Source of the DNA: Apium graveolens | Taxonomy: Eukaryota; Streptophyta; Magnoliopsida; Apiales; Apiaceae | Direction: 5' to 3' | DNA length: 64,000 bases | Assembly: GCF_009905375.1 (NCBI RefSeq) | Contig: NW_027417124.1 | Coordinates: 62,001 to 126,000 of the forward strand | Shown: piece after piece, positions 1 to 10,522 of the stretch | How the letters are laid out: every line of letters starts with the position of its first letter | Numbering within the stretch: position 1 is the stretch's first letter | Position numbers and translations under genes: made by a program | The notes under the pieces: model-generated | What the model was told of the DNA's origin: nothing | Database searches by the model: none | What the model saw: the letters and a program-made list of their open reading frames with translations, nothing else

Positions 1-34
1 GCCAAAGAAGACAAAGACCAGAGCAGTCAAGAAA

Positions 35-613
35 GTGAAGCCCTCAACTCTCAGATCCAAGTCCCTAACCAAAGCTCAAACTAAGGTCAACAAGGGAGAT
101 ATAATGTATATCTGTGACATCAAGGAATTCTCTAAACTAAACCTTTATCTAGATGAACTGGAAGAAGTTAGAGGGATTGATGCTTATAGAAATCTACCTG
201 AAATATTAGTATCCAAGTACAAGTGAGGAAAATAGATATCATGGCCACTTCACAAGATTCTTCAAGAAGGCCAATCTGTACTGATAAAAGTTTATTCATC
301 CTTCAAGAAGAACTTTGGATTCAACGTGACAACTAGAAGACTAGTTCTAAAGAAGGTTGAAGAACTGGGGAGTATTAGAGCCAAAGATGCACTCCCAAAG
401 ACCTTAACTATTCCTTACATAGGGAGTAGAGTGCATCTAAGGCCCTACTGGCTGATGGAATTCATGGATGATAAGGGAGTTAGAAGATTCTTCATATTAG
501 AGGACCAGTTGAGCATCTCTAGCAATGAGACTCTTCTGGAAAAGCAAGGAATGCTAGATCTTTCAGAATCTGATGAACTTGAATTCCACAGACAGCTCCA
601 AAATCAGATTTAA
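35..613 (+). pseudogene. C1 3'-interior ORF of a copia-type element, broken by two stops
   Basis: One reading frame runs through this stretch with two in-frame stops (TGA at 224-226 and TAG nearby). It gives a 63-residue and a 95-residue open segment in the same frame. The second segment includes LRPYWLMEF, GVRRFF and LEDQLSISSNETLL. The frame may extend left of the window. It lies upstream of a purine-rich PPT and the LTR that starts at 868, where copia elements of the Sirevirus type can carry an extra ORF after pol. I do not recognise a catalytic motif and assign no function. The link to the copia element rests on position and on the similar layout of C2 (1909-2072 and 13820-14304). Confidence 0.55.
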
Positions 614-867
614 GAAAACAACAGGAAGCTTGGGAAGAAATCCAGACAATCAAGAAAATAGATCAATCTACTCAGACTAGAGGAGCACTTGAAAATGATT
701 GTGAGCAAATCTTTGTACACTTTGTCTTGTAAATTTTTCAGTAAATTATGCAGCACTTTTCAGTTTTATCTACTACTTTTTAAATCTGTATCTTTAGACT
801 ATTTTGTTATCATCAAGTTTCTCTTAACTTATGGCTACAATTCTAGTAGAAATAAATTGGGGGAGAT
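614..867 (+). other. C1 3' untranslated stretch and polypurine tract
   Basis: AT-rich DNA with no sustained ORF. It ends in a G-run (about 859-865) directly before TGTTGAG, the usual position of the plus-strand priming polypurine tract. C2 has the same arrangement before its LTR at 14443. Confidence 0.65.
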
Positions 868-1908
868 TGTTGAGAATATGTTGTGAACTTGATGATTACA
901 TTAACAAAACACCTTAGTAGATTCAACTTAGTGAAAAATGTAGCACTCGACAGATGATCAGATATAGTCCCGACGGATGACTCAATATAGTCCCGACGGA
1001 TGATGATTTGACATCCATCGAGTGAGTAACTAATGTAACAATAAGTCATGTAGCACAATTTTGTAAACACCTTTGTATAGATTATGTAGTAGCATATAAG
1101 TCATGTTGACTTCAATTAGATATGCAGAATAGGTTGATTAATTGTAAATATAAGATGTCTTGTAATTCTACATAAGTGAAATGAAGTCAAGTGTCAAATA
1201 GCTACCCGACGGATGATCAACAAAGCCACCGACGGATTATCAACTAAGCCTCCCGACGGATGATCAACAAGGAAACCCGACGGATGATTATCATGTACCC
1301 GATGGATGATCAATTCAAACATCTATTGATAGTGACAACACAGTCACATGCGTCGAGTATTTGCAAAAGGAATGTGGTAGCCTATTCAACTGGGTTTTTT
1401 GAGAACAAAGAAGCATTACCATATCCATGCTACTATGAAGATATTCAAAGATGCTGGAATAGAGTAGTGAAGCAGCATGGTATTAGACTTGATAGGTTTT
1501 GTTTTATTATCTTGTCTTATTACTATATAATCTTGGTGATATATAAACCAAGAGTAGAAGGTAAAACAACAAGAAGACTAAGCAAATACATTTTTAGAGA
1601 AACAATTGTAAGCTGTATCCTGTAGCATTTCTCTGTAACTTTAGTTGTTCATATTTGTAAGCAGTTGTGAGCTATTCAAGCTTCACAGGGTTCTCTTGAT
1701 ATATATATATATATATGGTGAATACATTCAAATCCACCAGAAAGTTTTTAAAGACTTGTGTTTTTAATTACTTGTGTTTTGATTTATCTAACTCTTCATT
1801 CCGCATTTTGTAAATCAAACACTTATATATTGTTAAGTCAGAATCACTTTTGATTAATCTCAAAAAGTAGCCAGAACTACATTCTTGTTGTATTGTTAGG
1901 GACTAATA
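868..1908 (+). mobile_element. C1 3' LTR (copia-type, about 1.04 kb)
   Basis: The LTR begins TGTTGAGAATATG immediately after the PPT-like G-run. It ends near 1908, at GGGACTAATA, which I read as a degraded ...AACA end. The right border is the less certain one. It contains two clusters of a CCGACGGATGATCAA-like repeat (944-1024 and about 1203-1312) and an AT microsatellite near 1700-1716. The other half of C1 lies left of the window, so its TSD cannot be checked. The sequence after 1908 belongs to C2, so C1 appears to be inserted in C2. Confidence 0.65.
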
Positions 1909-2072
1909 GAGTTGAAGTAACTATCAAAGTTCCATTCTTATTAACTGAAAACCACTTGAGGAAGTTACACAGAAACACCTTCACAAGGTTATATATGTTC
2001 AAGTGGTACTGGATGATCGTGATAAGAGTAATGTCAATGAAAAGCTTATTATCTTTCTTGAAGGTGGAAGAT
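1909..2072 (+). pseudogene. C2 3'-interior ORF, left part, cut by E1
   Basis: One frame here reads VVLDDRDKSNVNEKLIIFL followed by EGGR just before 2072. After E1 (2073-13819) and one copy of the GAAGA TSD are discounted, the same frame continues at 13825 into MSESDVLNKSLKEL. So this is the left part of a C2 ORF split by E1. A stop about 40 codons upstream and the nearby C1 LTR limit the frame on the left. Function is unassigned. Confidence 0.6.
2068..2072. repeat. E1 target-site duplication, left copy (GAAGA)
   Basis: GAAGA directly precedes the LTR end at 2073 and is repeated at 13820-13824 after the opposite LTR end. This confirms E1 as one insertion. Confidence 0.95.
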
Positions 2073-5000
2073 GTGATGCCCTCCAAACCCGGGGTCTAGA
2101 TTTGGGAGTCACTAGCCAATAAATCATAAAAAAATAATCACCGTGGAATAATATAATAAATATGACCCGTTGTATGCAACTGGATCGATCACAGATTATA
2201 GTATGAAACAGGCACTAATACAAACCAACTGTTATTACAAACCATAAGTCTAATTAGTTTTACAAATTATTCACATTTTATTACAAACCTCTAGACTTAT
2301 TCAAGCGTCCCAAAATAGTCTACCTGGAGAAACTCCCAACTATCTACAAGCACTCAACTTCTGATCAAACCTGGAACTCAAGCCTGCTCTGGCTTAGCGG
2401 AAAGATTAGATTGATAAACAAGTATGAGCGAAAGAAATGTTCAGCAAGCAGTATAAAATGTGCTTGAAATGGTAAACCATATTTTGATAATAATTGAACA
2501 ACAGGATGAAATTAGTGATATTTAATCAATAATAAAAGCTTCACAAGCTATCAGTAATAAATGATAATTTTTGGATTGGAATCTAACTCCGACGGACGTA
2601 CTATCACATGCTGATCAGCCCGTGTGATAGCACAAGGTCATAATTCATAGAAACATGTCCCCCAAAACATGAGTACTCAAATAAAAAGGCGATATATCTT
2701 CCTGTGGCATAAATTGTGTCATAATATTTCATATAACACATGGAAATAGCCCTCCGCTGGACCGTCCGTCCCGGTCACTTACGCATTCATCCAATCCATA
2801 AAACATTTTTATCAAAGGAGCCGAATTAAACGACATCCTTAACAATATAACTCCCCGTTTCTCATGGTTTAGAGCTATTTCAACAAATGATGGCGAAATA
2901 ACTAGAACAATTAGTTATTAGCTAATCTAAATTCAATGTTCCACTGTATAGAGTAATTTATAGAGAAATATAAAACGTTTAACTATTCTGAACGTAGAAT
3001 AGTATGGAAATTGAAAGAATAAAGTTCAGAGTCAATATCATTTGAATGATAAGTGAAGATATAAATACTTGCATAATATGATTCGAAATAAACGTCACTT
3101 GAACGATAAGTCAAGTTAGGGGTACTTTCCTGGTATGCCTGATAACCTCTTACTATAACTTTGCTTATAGTTGTTGGCTACTATCTTCGTCTAACACTTG
3201 ACCGCAATCCTTGCTACTCGATTCTATTAACAAAAGGATTATCTTAATTGACAGAACCCAACTCAATCGACGTAACTTTACGTCTTGACATCTACCCGAT
3301 CGCTTGTAACTAAGCATGACATTTTAAAACTATAAACAGATAGTATGCATATCACATAGCACGTAATCATGGTATTCGTATAACACGTAATCACATATTT
3401 AATGTAACAAATAAGTCAGATCGTTAAAAGATATGTCTTAGTGCGTTCATAATTAAATCAAGTCAATAATATGGTTTACCAATCAAATACCGACTAAAAA
3501 GGGACTAACAAATCAAATGTCATTGCAATACAATTTTTCTGAGTTTATACGCGGTCGTTTCGTATTAAAATGACGAACGGTTTAATTATTATGAATAAAA
3601 TAAGAAATAAATGGAAATAAATCAATTAATAATAATATTAATTGACTTTTAAATACCAAAATATAATTTTTAAAAGTTTAAAAATAATATTTAGGAATTA
3701 TTTTGAATTAATTATAAATAATTTACATTTATTAAACTATTTATAAATAAAATTGATTGATTAAATGAATTAATCAATTAATTAAATTCATAAATAATTA
3801 ACTAAACTGAATTATAAATAATTAAATCAAGTTTAATTTTTAAAGATAATAAAGAAAAATAAATTTTTAGAATTTAAAATAATTAAGTAAATAGTTTTCA
3901 AAATTTAAAATAATAAATAATTGATTTTTTAAAATTAATCTAAATGATTTTTAAAAATTAAAACTGAATTTAAAAAAAACAGAAAAAAATAAATTTTTTG
4001 CAGAAACATGTTTGTAAACAGGAAAAGGGTTGAGGAGGATTTGAGGGAAGCGGGGAAAGGCCGGTGGCCGGAGTTCGTGAAGCACTCGGCCGGAAGCTGG
4101 GAAATTACCCAGAAACCGCCGAGCTCCTCTCGGGTTCCGGAGACCTCGACCTGGGGCCAAACGAGTTCTTTTTAATCGATTTCAGCATCAAACTTATTCT
4201 AAATCGCGATACAAACGACTCTGTCAACCCAGACATCAGGATCATCACCTGATTCAAGCTTGACGGCCAAAAACTTCAATTTTCCGGTGATTATATCGAA
4301 AAATTCGAAGTTACTCTATACTTGACGAAAATCTACACTCTTGGTACCAAAACGAGCATGAGGATTTATACAATCTCATACAATCATAATAATCAACAAC
4401 CCATTAGAAATAAATCCAGGAAAACCGAAATTAACAAACGAAAATAAAGAAAATGTAAAAACTCGACTTATCAATTCCAGCAACAAAACAACACAAATTT
4501 GTACTCAAACAGACTCTAATCATCATGGTAAGGCTTATTATAACATCCAAATCAATCAACAATCGCTGAAAATCAAAAACGATTTTTAACATCAAGAACA
4601 TCAAAAATTGATTTTTAGAAATACTACACCTCAGATCGTGCTGTTGATATCAACAGAAAGGGCTTGAAACAAGGATCGTTTTGGTGTGTAGAGCGTTTGA
4701 TTTGGTTCCCTGGTTAGTCCAAAATCATCAATCAAAGTTTTGATAAAGAATCTCACCCCCAGAAATTGTTCATGAATTTTCTGAAAATAAATAAAAATGA
4801 AAAAAACAAATAGATCTGTTGGAATTTATATTTTCAGAAATTATATCCCAAAATAAATTAAGGGTGTTTTTATCCCATAATTATAATAATTAGATCCAAG
4901 AATAATAATTTAGGGGAATAATTTTAAAAACAATACAAAATTAATGTCAAAATTCCCCTAAAATTGTGAATAATTCAAAAACGCAAAGATATTGGGTATT

Positions 5001-5394
5001 TGAGATACGAATAATTTTATAAAAATAAAAACACATATTTTGTGGGGTTTGACGTCCCGACGGGGTCCCGGTCCGTCTATTTTCGAAAAACAAAACGATA
5101 TTTAAATTAATAGAAAAACCCGAATACGCTTAAAATACATTTCATTGCACATAAACGAGATAAAACAAGTACATTAATAAAGACGTAATTAAATACGGGT
5201 CCAAATTACAGACTAATTCATATAATTGCAGTTTAAACAAATTTTAATCAATCGAAAAATTTTCTGGTTCGCACGGAAACACACATAACAGCTAAAACAT
5301 CTAATATCATGGCAATAATCACTTTAAATTTATATAACATATAATATTTATTTATTTAACATATAATATTCACATAATTTTCCCGGATATTACA
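2073..5394 (-). mobile_element. E1 3' LTR
   Basis: 3322 bp, paired with 10523-13819. In element sense (right to left) it holds a TATA-like box at 4824-4830, a CCGG-rich island at about 4020-4160, a 400-bp TTAATTAA-type tract at about 3560-3960, a hairpin at 2982-3003 and a hairpin at 2601-2630. Small ORFs inside it are chance frames. Confidence 0.95.
4824..4830 (-). promoter_or_regulatory. TATA-like box of E1 LTR
   Basis: TATAAAT on the minus strand, about 565 bp into the LTR. E2 (17847-17853), E4 (44028-44035) and E5 (59687-59693) have equivalent boxes at 570-690 bp. This implies a short U3 and a long R-U5 leader of more than 2.5 kb. Confidence 0.5.
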
Positions 5395-5429
5395 TCCTTC
5401 CCCCTTAACAGGATTCTGTCCTCAGAATC
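5395..5429 (-). promoter_or_regulatory. E1 polypurine tract and preceding hairpin
   Basis: On the minus strand the hairpin GATTCTG-AGGA-CAGAATC (5412-5429) is followed by a G-rich PPT (about 5395-5406) that abuts the LTR. The PPT primes plus-strand DNA synthesis. The hairpin has a 7-bp perfect stem and recurs in E2, E4 and E5, and in a degraded form in E3. Confidence 0.85.
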
Positions 5430-5432
5430 AGC

Positions 5433-7109
5433 CTAGGAAAACAAGTGAGGATACTTGGATCGCATTTCGCTTTCCAATTCCCAGGTCGACTCCTCAACCT
5501 TGGGATTCCTCCACAAGACTCGCAATAAGGAGATAGACTTATTCCTAAGCACTCTTTTCTTCTTATCTAAAATCTGCACTGGCCGCTCTACAAAAGACAA
5601 ATCTGGCTGAATCTCGATTGGCTCATATTCTATCACATGATTTGAATCAGGCAAATAATGCTTCAACATTGACACGTGAAACACATTATGAATATGCTAC
5701 ATGTGAGGTGGTAACGCCAACTCGTAAGCAACCTTTCCCACACGCTTCAAAATCTTAAAAGGGCCAACATAACGCGGACTCAGCTTTTCTTTCTTCCCAA
5801 ATCTTGATAAACCCTTCCAAGGTGAAATCTTCAATAACAGTGCTTCCCGAACTTCAAATTCCATATCCCTCCTGGCAGGATCAGCATATTTGTGTTGACG
5901 ATCTTGAGCTGCTACTAATCGTTTCCGAATGAGTTCTATTTTCTCTTTTATCTGCTGGATCAATTCTGGACCCAAAATCTTCCTCTCACCAACTTCTTCC
6001 CAACATATTGGAGATCAGCATCTTCTCCCGTACAAGGCTTCGTAAGGCTGAATTCCAATACTGGCATGATAGTTATTGTTGTAGGAGAATTCAACCAATG
6101 GCAAATATTCGTCCCAACTTTCTTCAAAATCTAGTGCACATACCCTTAGCATATCTTCAATGGTATGAATTGTCCTTTCACTTTGACCGTTTGTCTGCGG
6201 ATGATACGCGATACTCATATTCAGCTTCGTTCCGAGACAATCTTGAAAACTTCTCCAAAATATTAAATTAAATCGAGGATCTCTGTCTGAAACTATGGAT
6301 ATTGGGACTCCACGTCGAACCACAATTTCCTTCAAATATAGCTAAACCAATTTATCCAATGAGAATCTCTCGTTAATTGGAAGAAAATGCGCCGACTTCA
6401 TCAATTTGTCAATAATAACCCAAAGAGCAACATGATTTGCCCTAGTTCTCGATAATCCAACTATGAAATCCATCTCTATATGCTCCCACTTCCATTCTGG
6501 AATGTCCAATGGCTGTATCAGTCCACTGGGCCTTTGATGTTCCGCTTTGACTCGCTGGAAAGTATAACACTTACTTACCCATTCTGCAATTTCTTTCTTC
6601 ATGTTTGGCCACCAAAAGTTTTCTCTTAAATCTCTGTACATTTTCATACTCCTGGGATGAATTGAGTATCTGAAGTTGTTAGCGTCTTGAAGAATTTCAT
6701 CTTTCAGCTCGGCTACGTTGGGTATCCATATTCTAGAAGAAAATCTCAATATCCCTTTATCATCCTTTTGACTCCCTATCTCTTCTCCTGTCAAACTGTC
6801 TCGTTCATGGCTCATGACTTGTTCCTGACATCTTCTTATCTTCTCTAATAATTCTGGTTGAAAAGACATTACACACAACATCTCTATAGACATACCTGGG
6901 GTACTGACCTCTATTTCAAGCTTCTCAAATTCCTTGATCAATTCCTCGGATGAAGTTATCATATTTAGACTTTCTTTTCTGCTCAGCGTGTTAGCCACCA
7001 CATTTGCTTTACCTGGATGATAGTTGATAGTATAGTCATAGTCCTTGATCAGTTCTAGCCATCTTATCTGCCTCATGTTCAATTCCTTCTGGGTGAAGAT
7101 ATATTTCAA
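5433..7109 (-). pseudogene. E1 integrase with C-terminal chromodomain (broken)
   Basis: Integrase inserts the cDNA into chromatin. Visible in order are the end of the RNase H linker ([17 protein letters not shown]), a zinc-binding segment ([11 protein letters not shown]...CYTF), the catalytic core with [15 protein letters not shown] and GQSERTIH (the D, D and E positions), a GPFKILKRVGKVAYEL module, and a chromodomain-like tail (VLWRNPKVEESTWELESEM, ending KYPHLFS). The last zinc-site Cys (CYTC in E2, E4 and E5) is Phe here. In-frame stops separate the segments 5433-5684, 5697-5975, 6015-6335 and 6342-7109. The natural stop is TAG at 5433-5435. The protein is certainly inactive. Confidence 0.92.
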
Positions 7110-8468
7110 ACTCTTTTGGTCCGTTTAGATCTCAAACTTTTCCTCATACAGATAATGCCTCCATATCTTCAATGCAAATACTATTGCTGCTAATTCAAGA
7201 TCATGAGTCGAATACTTCTCTTCATGTGGTTTCAGCTGTCGTGAAACGTAGGCTATCACCTTGTCATACTGCATCAAAACAAATCCCAATCCTTTGTATG
7301 ACGCGTCACTGTAGATCACAAAATTTCCTTGATCATCTGGCAAGACTAGCACTGGAGAAGATACTAATCTATTCTTTAATTCTTGGAAACTTTCCTCTCA
7401 TTTCTCATCCCATTCAAACTTCTGGTTCTTCCTAGTGAGCTTTGTCAACGGTGTAGTCATCTTCACAAAATCTTGCACGAACTTTCTGTATTAACCTGCC
7501 AATCCCATGAAACTTCGTACTTCCGTTGGTGTCTTTGGTCTCTCTCAGTTGATTGTGGCTTCAATATTTGTTGGATCCACTTCCACTCCTTTATTGCTAA
7601 TTACGTGCCCAAGAAATCGTAATTCTTTTAACCAAAATTCACACTTGGAAAACTTTGCGTACTATTTCTCCTATCACAGTGTTTCCAGAACTATCCTCAA
7701 ATGCTTTGCATGCTCTTCTTCGGTCTTGGAATAGATTAAAATGTTGTCTATAAACACGATCATGAATTTATCCAAATACTTTTCGAATACTCGATTCATC
7801 AGATCCATGAAAGCTGTTGGTGCGTTGGTTAATCCAAATGCCATCACTAGAAACTCATAATGCCCATATCTGGTTCTGAATGCGGTCTTCGAAATGTCTT
7901 CTGGCTTGATCTTCAGTTGATGATATTTGGATCTTAAATCAATCTTAGAAAACCATACAGCGCCTCTCAATTGGTCAAACAAATCATCGATCCTTGGTAA
8001 CGGGTACTTGTTCTTAATGGTCAACTTATTCAATTCTCGATAGTCAATGCACAGTCGCATACTCCCATCTTTCTTCTTGACAGACAGTACTGGTGCACCC
8101 CACGGGGATACACTGGGTCTTATAACTCCTTTCTCTAAAAGATCTTGCAGCTGAGTTGCCAATTCTTTCATCTCTACTGGTGCCATCCGATACGGATCTT
8201 TAGAAACTGGTTCTGTTCCGGGTGCTGGATCAATTGCAAACTCAATTTCTCTATCAGGAGGTAATCCTGGAAGATCGTCTGGAAAGACATTTGGAAACTC
8301 ATTAACGACTGGGATTGCTTCTAGTGCTGGAACTTCCTTGTTGGTGTCTATCACATGGGCCAAATACGCCTCACAATTCTGACGCAATAACTTCTTCCCT
8401 TGAACTATCGTTAAGAACTTCTTTTTTTGCTTATTCCCTCGAAATATTATCTTCGCCTTGCTATCCAA
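7110..8468 (-). pseudogene. E1 reverse transcriptase and RNase H (broken)
   Basis: RT copies element RNA to cDNA, and RNase H degrades the RNA strand. RT motifs: [70 protein letters not shown] and the active-site region [11 protein letters not shown]2, E4 and E5 have FIDD, so the second catalytic Asp is Asn here (codon at 7743-7745). RNase H is visible as [13 protein letters not shown] and [20 protein letters not shown]. Several stops lie between 7353 and 7673 and one at about 7122. Confidence 0.92.
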
Positions 8469-8471
8469 TGT

Positions 8472-8837
8472 CTAAAGTCTTACTTTCCTATTCTTACAAT
8501 CAATCTGAGAGTTATTGTCTGACAACCAGTCCATTCCTAAGATAACATCAAATTCTCCCAACTTAAAAGATATTAAGTTGGCATAGAAATGATGTCCCGC
8601 TATCTCAATATCACACCTCGGACACACTCGGTCGACGAGCACTTGGTCCTTATTAGCTAGCTCTATCATTAATGCTTGTTCTAACAACTTAACTTCGCAA
8701 TATAGCTTATCGACAAAACTTTGAGAAATAAATGACCTTGTAGCTCCAGAATTAAATAAAACTTTAGCATCTACAGAGTTGACTAAAAGCATACCTGCAA
8801 CCACGTCTGAACTCTGAACAACATCCTTCATAATCAT
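8472..8837 (-). pseudogene. E1 aspartic protease (active-site Asp lost)
   Basis: This retroviral-type protease would cut Gag-Pol. The motif reads [13 protein letters not shown], where E2, E4 and E5 have DSGATRS, so the catalytic Asp is Asn (codon at 8751-8753). The second conserved block, VILGMDWL, is present downstream. Stops bound the segment on both sides (TAG replacing CAG at about 8469 and 8856, judged against E2). Confidence 0.88.
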
Positions 8838-8858
8838 GTTAAATGTCCTGGCCTTTGG

Positions 8859-9988
8859 CTAGTCCTTTGCTAGTGGTCCTTCAATCCTTGGCACATTCTG
8901 AGATGGAGCACCTGTAAGCCTTGGTGTGTTACTCGTTGTACCTTGTGTTGGGCAATTCCTGGCGATATGTCCTTGCTTCCCACACTTATAACAACCAGTT
9001 CCCAAATTCTGACTTTGAGTCAGATTTTGACACACATTAGCAAAGTCTCCCATCATGCCGCACTTGAAACACGTCACATTGGCATTACAATTCCCAAAGT
9101 GCTTTCTACCATAAAACTGGCAATCTGGTACTAGTGGACGATTGGGTCTCTGCTGATTTGTATTCTGAAAACGGTTGCCTTGTCCTCCATTTCCTGATTG
9201 TGGTCTTCTGAATCCCATATTCCTATTACTTTGAAACTCTGGCCTTTTATCAAAACGGCTCTGGAAGTTACCTTGTTGCTGGCCTCTTCCTGATGTTTCT
9301 ATTTTCCTTTTCTTCCCATCCTTTCCTTTCTGAGACATGTCACTCTTACTTTCAATCACCATCGCTTTTTGAACCACTTCCACAAAAGACGTCAATTCAA
9401 ACATGGACACTCTATTTTGAATCAAAAATCTCAATCCATATTTAAACCTTCTTGCTTTCTTTTCATCTGTATCAACCTGATCTGGCACGAACCTTGCTAG
9501 TTCAGTAAACTTAGCCTCGTACTCAGCGACAGTAAGATCACCCTGGGTCAGGTTCAAGAACTTGATCTCCATTTGATTCTTCTTGTACCTCGGGAAATAC
9601 TTCTCCAGAAATAGCTCTGTAAATCTTTCCCAAGTTAAAAAATCACCTCCTTCCAATGCTCACGTGGATTCCCACCAATAATTCACCTCGCCCTTTAAAA
9701 AGTAACTTGCAAACTTTGTCTTCTGCTCAGCTCCCACTCCGACCAAGTCAAAAGCCTTTTCCATCTCCTTGAGCCATGTATTGGCCTCCACAGGATCAGC
9801 ACTTCCCTTGAACTCAGGTGGATTCACAGCTTGAAATTGCTCAAAAGTCATTGCGGGTGGTGTTGTTGTTGCTGCTGTGTTAGATGTAACATCTGCTGCT
9901 GGATCAGTCCCAACATCTGAACAATCGCTGGATCCGTACGACTCTTAGTACGATCCTCTCCTGAATTATTCCTCCTCTTTGGTGCCAT
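8859..9988 (-). pseudogene. E1 gag (nucleocapsid/capsid), broken
   Basis: The start is ATG at 9986-9988 (MAPKRRNNSGEDRT), matching E2 and close to E4 (MAPKRK). A Gln-rich stretch encoded by CAG/CAA repeats near 9855-9900 has changed length relative to E2. It throws the N-terminus out of frame with the remainder, which reopens at 9851. The capsid-like part includes PPEFKGSADPVEANTWLKEMEKAF and NYWWEST, then a TGA at 9657-9662. Zinc knuckles: CFKCGMMGDFANVC has lost its His (Asp instead), while CYKCGKQGHIARNC is intact. Confidence 0.9.
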
Positions 9989-10507
9989 TATTCTGGTAAG
10001 AAAATAAGCACCATGTATAATAATCTGTCAGGCATTGTGTCAAATATGAAGCAATTCCTTAGCATATCAAAATTCTCAAACATTATCTCTTCTCAAAATA
10101 TCATAATCTTGCTACCATATTAACACAAGCGACATGATTATCACATAATCCTGCTTATTATCTCGAGAATAATAACAAAAATAAAATTAACGAAGAATTA
10201 TCCAAACCTTTTAAACCCTTGCTCAAAATCTCAAATAAACCAACAAACGGTGGATAGGGTTGCAACACAACCTTCCAACCTCTTTTTCAACACCTCTTAC
10301 CATCCTCAAAACCAGCAAAATAGCAAAGTAATAGCATAAAAGCCAAGAGTTAAACACAAAATAGGAAACCCAAACAACTTAACTATTACCCAGCCCAATA
10401 ACCTAAATTTAATCCTATAAGAGCTAAACTACACGCGCCTATCTTATGTGATCTTCCTATGACTCACCTATGACATCTTAAGCCTATTTCAGTGACCATA
10501 ACCTGTA
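9989..10507 (-). other. E1 leader between PBS and gag
   Basis: About 520 bp without a convincing ORF. On the minus strand it has an AG|GTGAGT donor-like site (exon end 10468) near the PBS and a pyrimidine-rich CAG acceptor-like site (exon start 9992) four bases before the gag ATG. E1 and E2 lack the upstream ORF found in E3, E4 and F. Confidence 0.6.
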
Positions 10508-10519
10508 GCTCTAATACCA
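10508..10519 (-). promoter_or_regulatory. E1 primer-binding site (tRNA-Met type)
   Basis: TGGTATTAGAGC on the minus strand, three bases from the 5' LTR. It has one mismatch to TGGTATCAGAGC, the complement of the initiator tRNA-Met 3' end. Confidence 0.9.
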
Positions 10520-10522
10520 ACC

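Noticed and set aside
1203..1312. CRISPR-like array
   Set aside because: Repeats are degenerate, spacers too short and uneven, and the context is a plant LTR.
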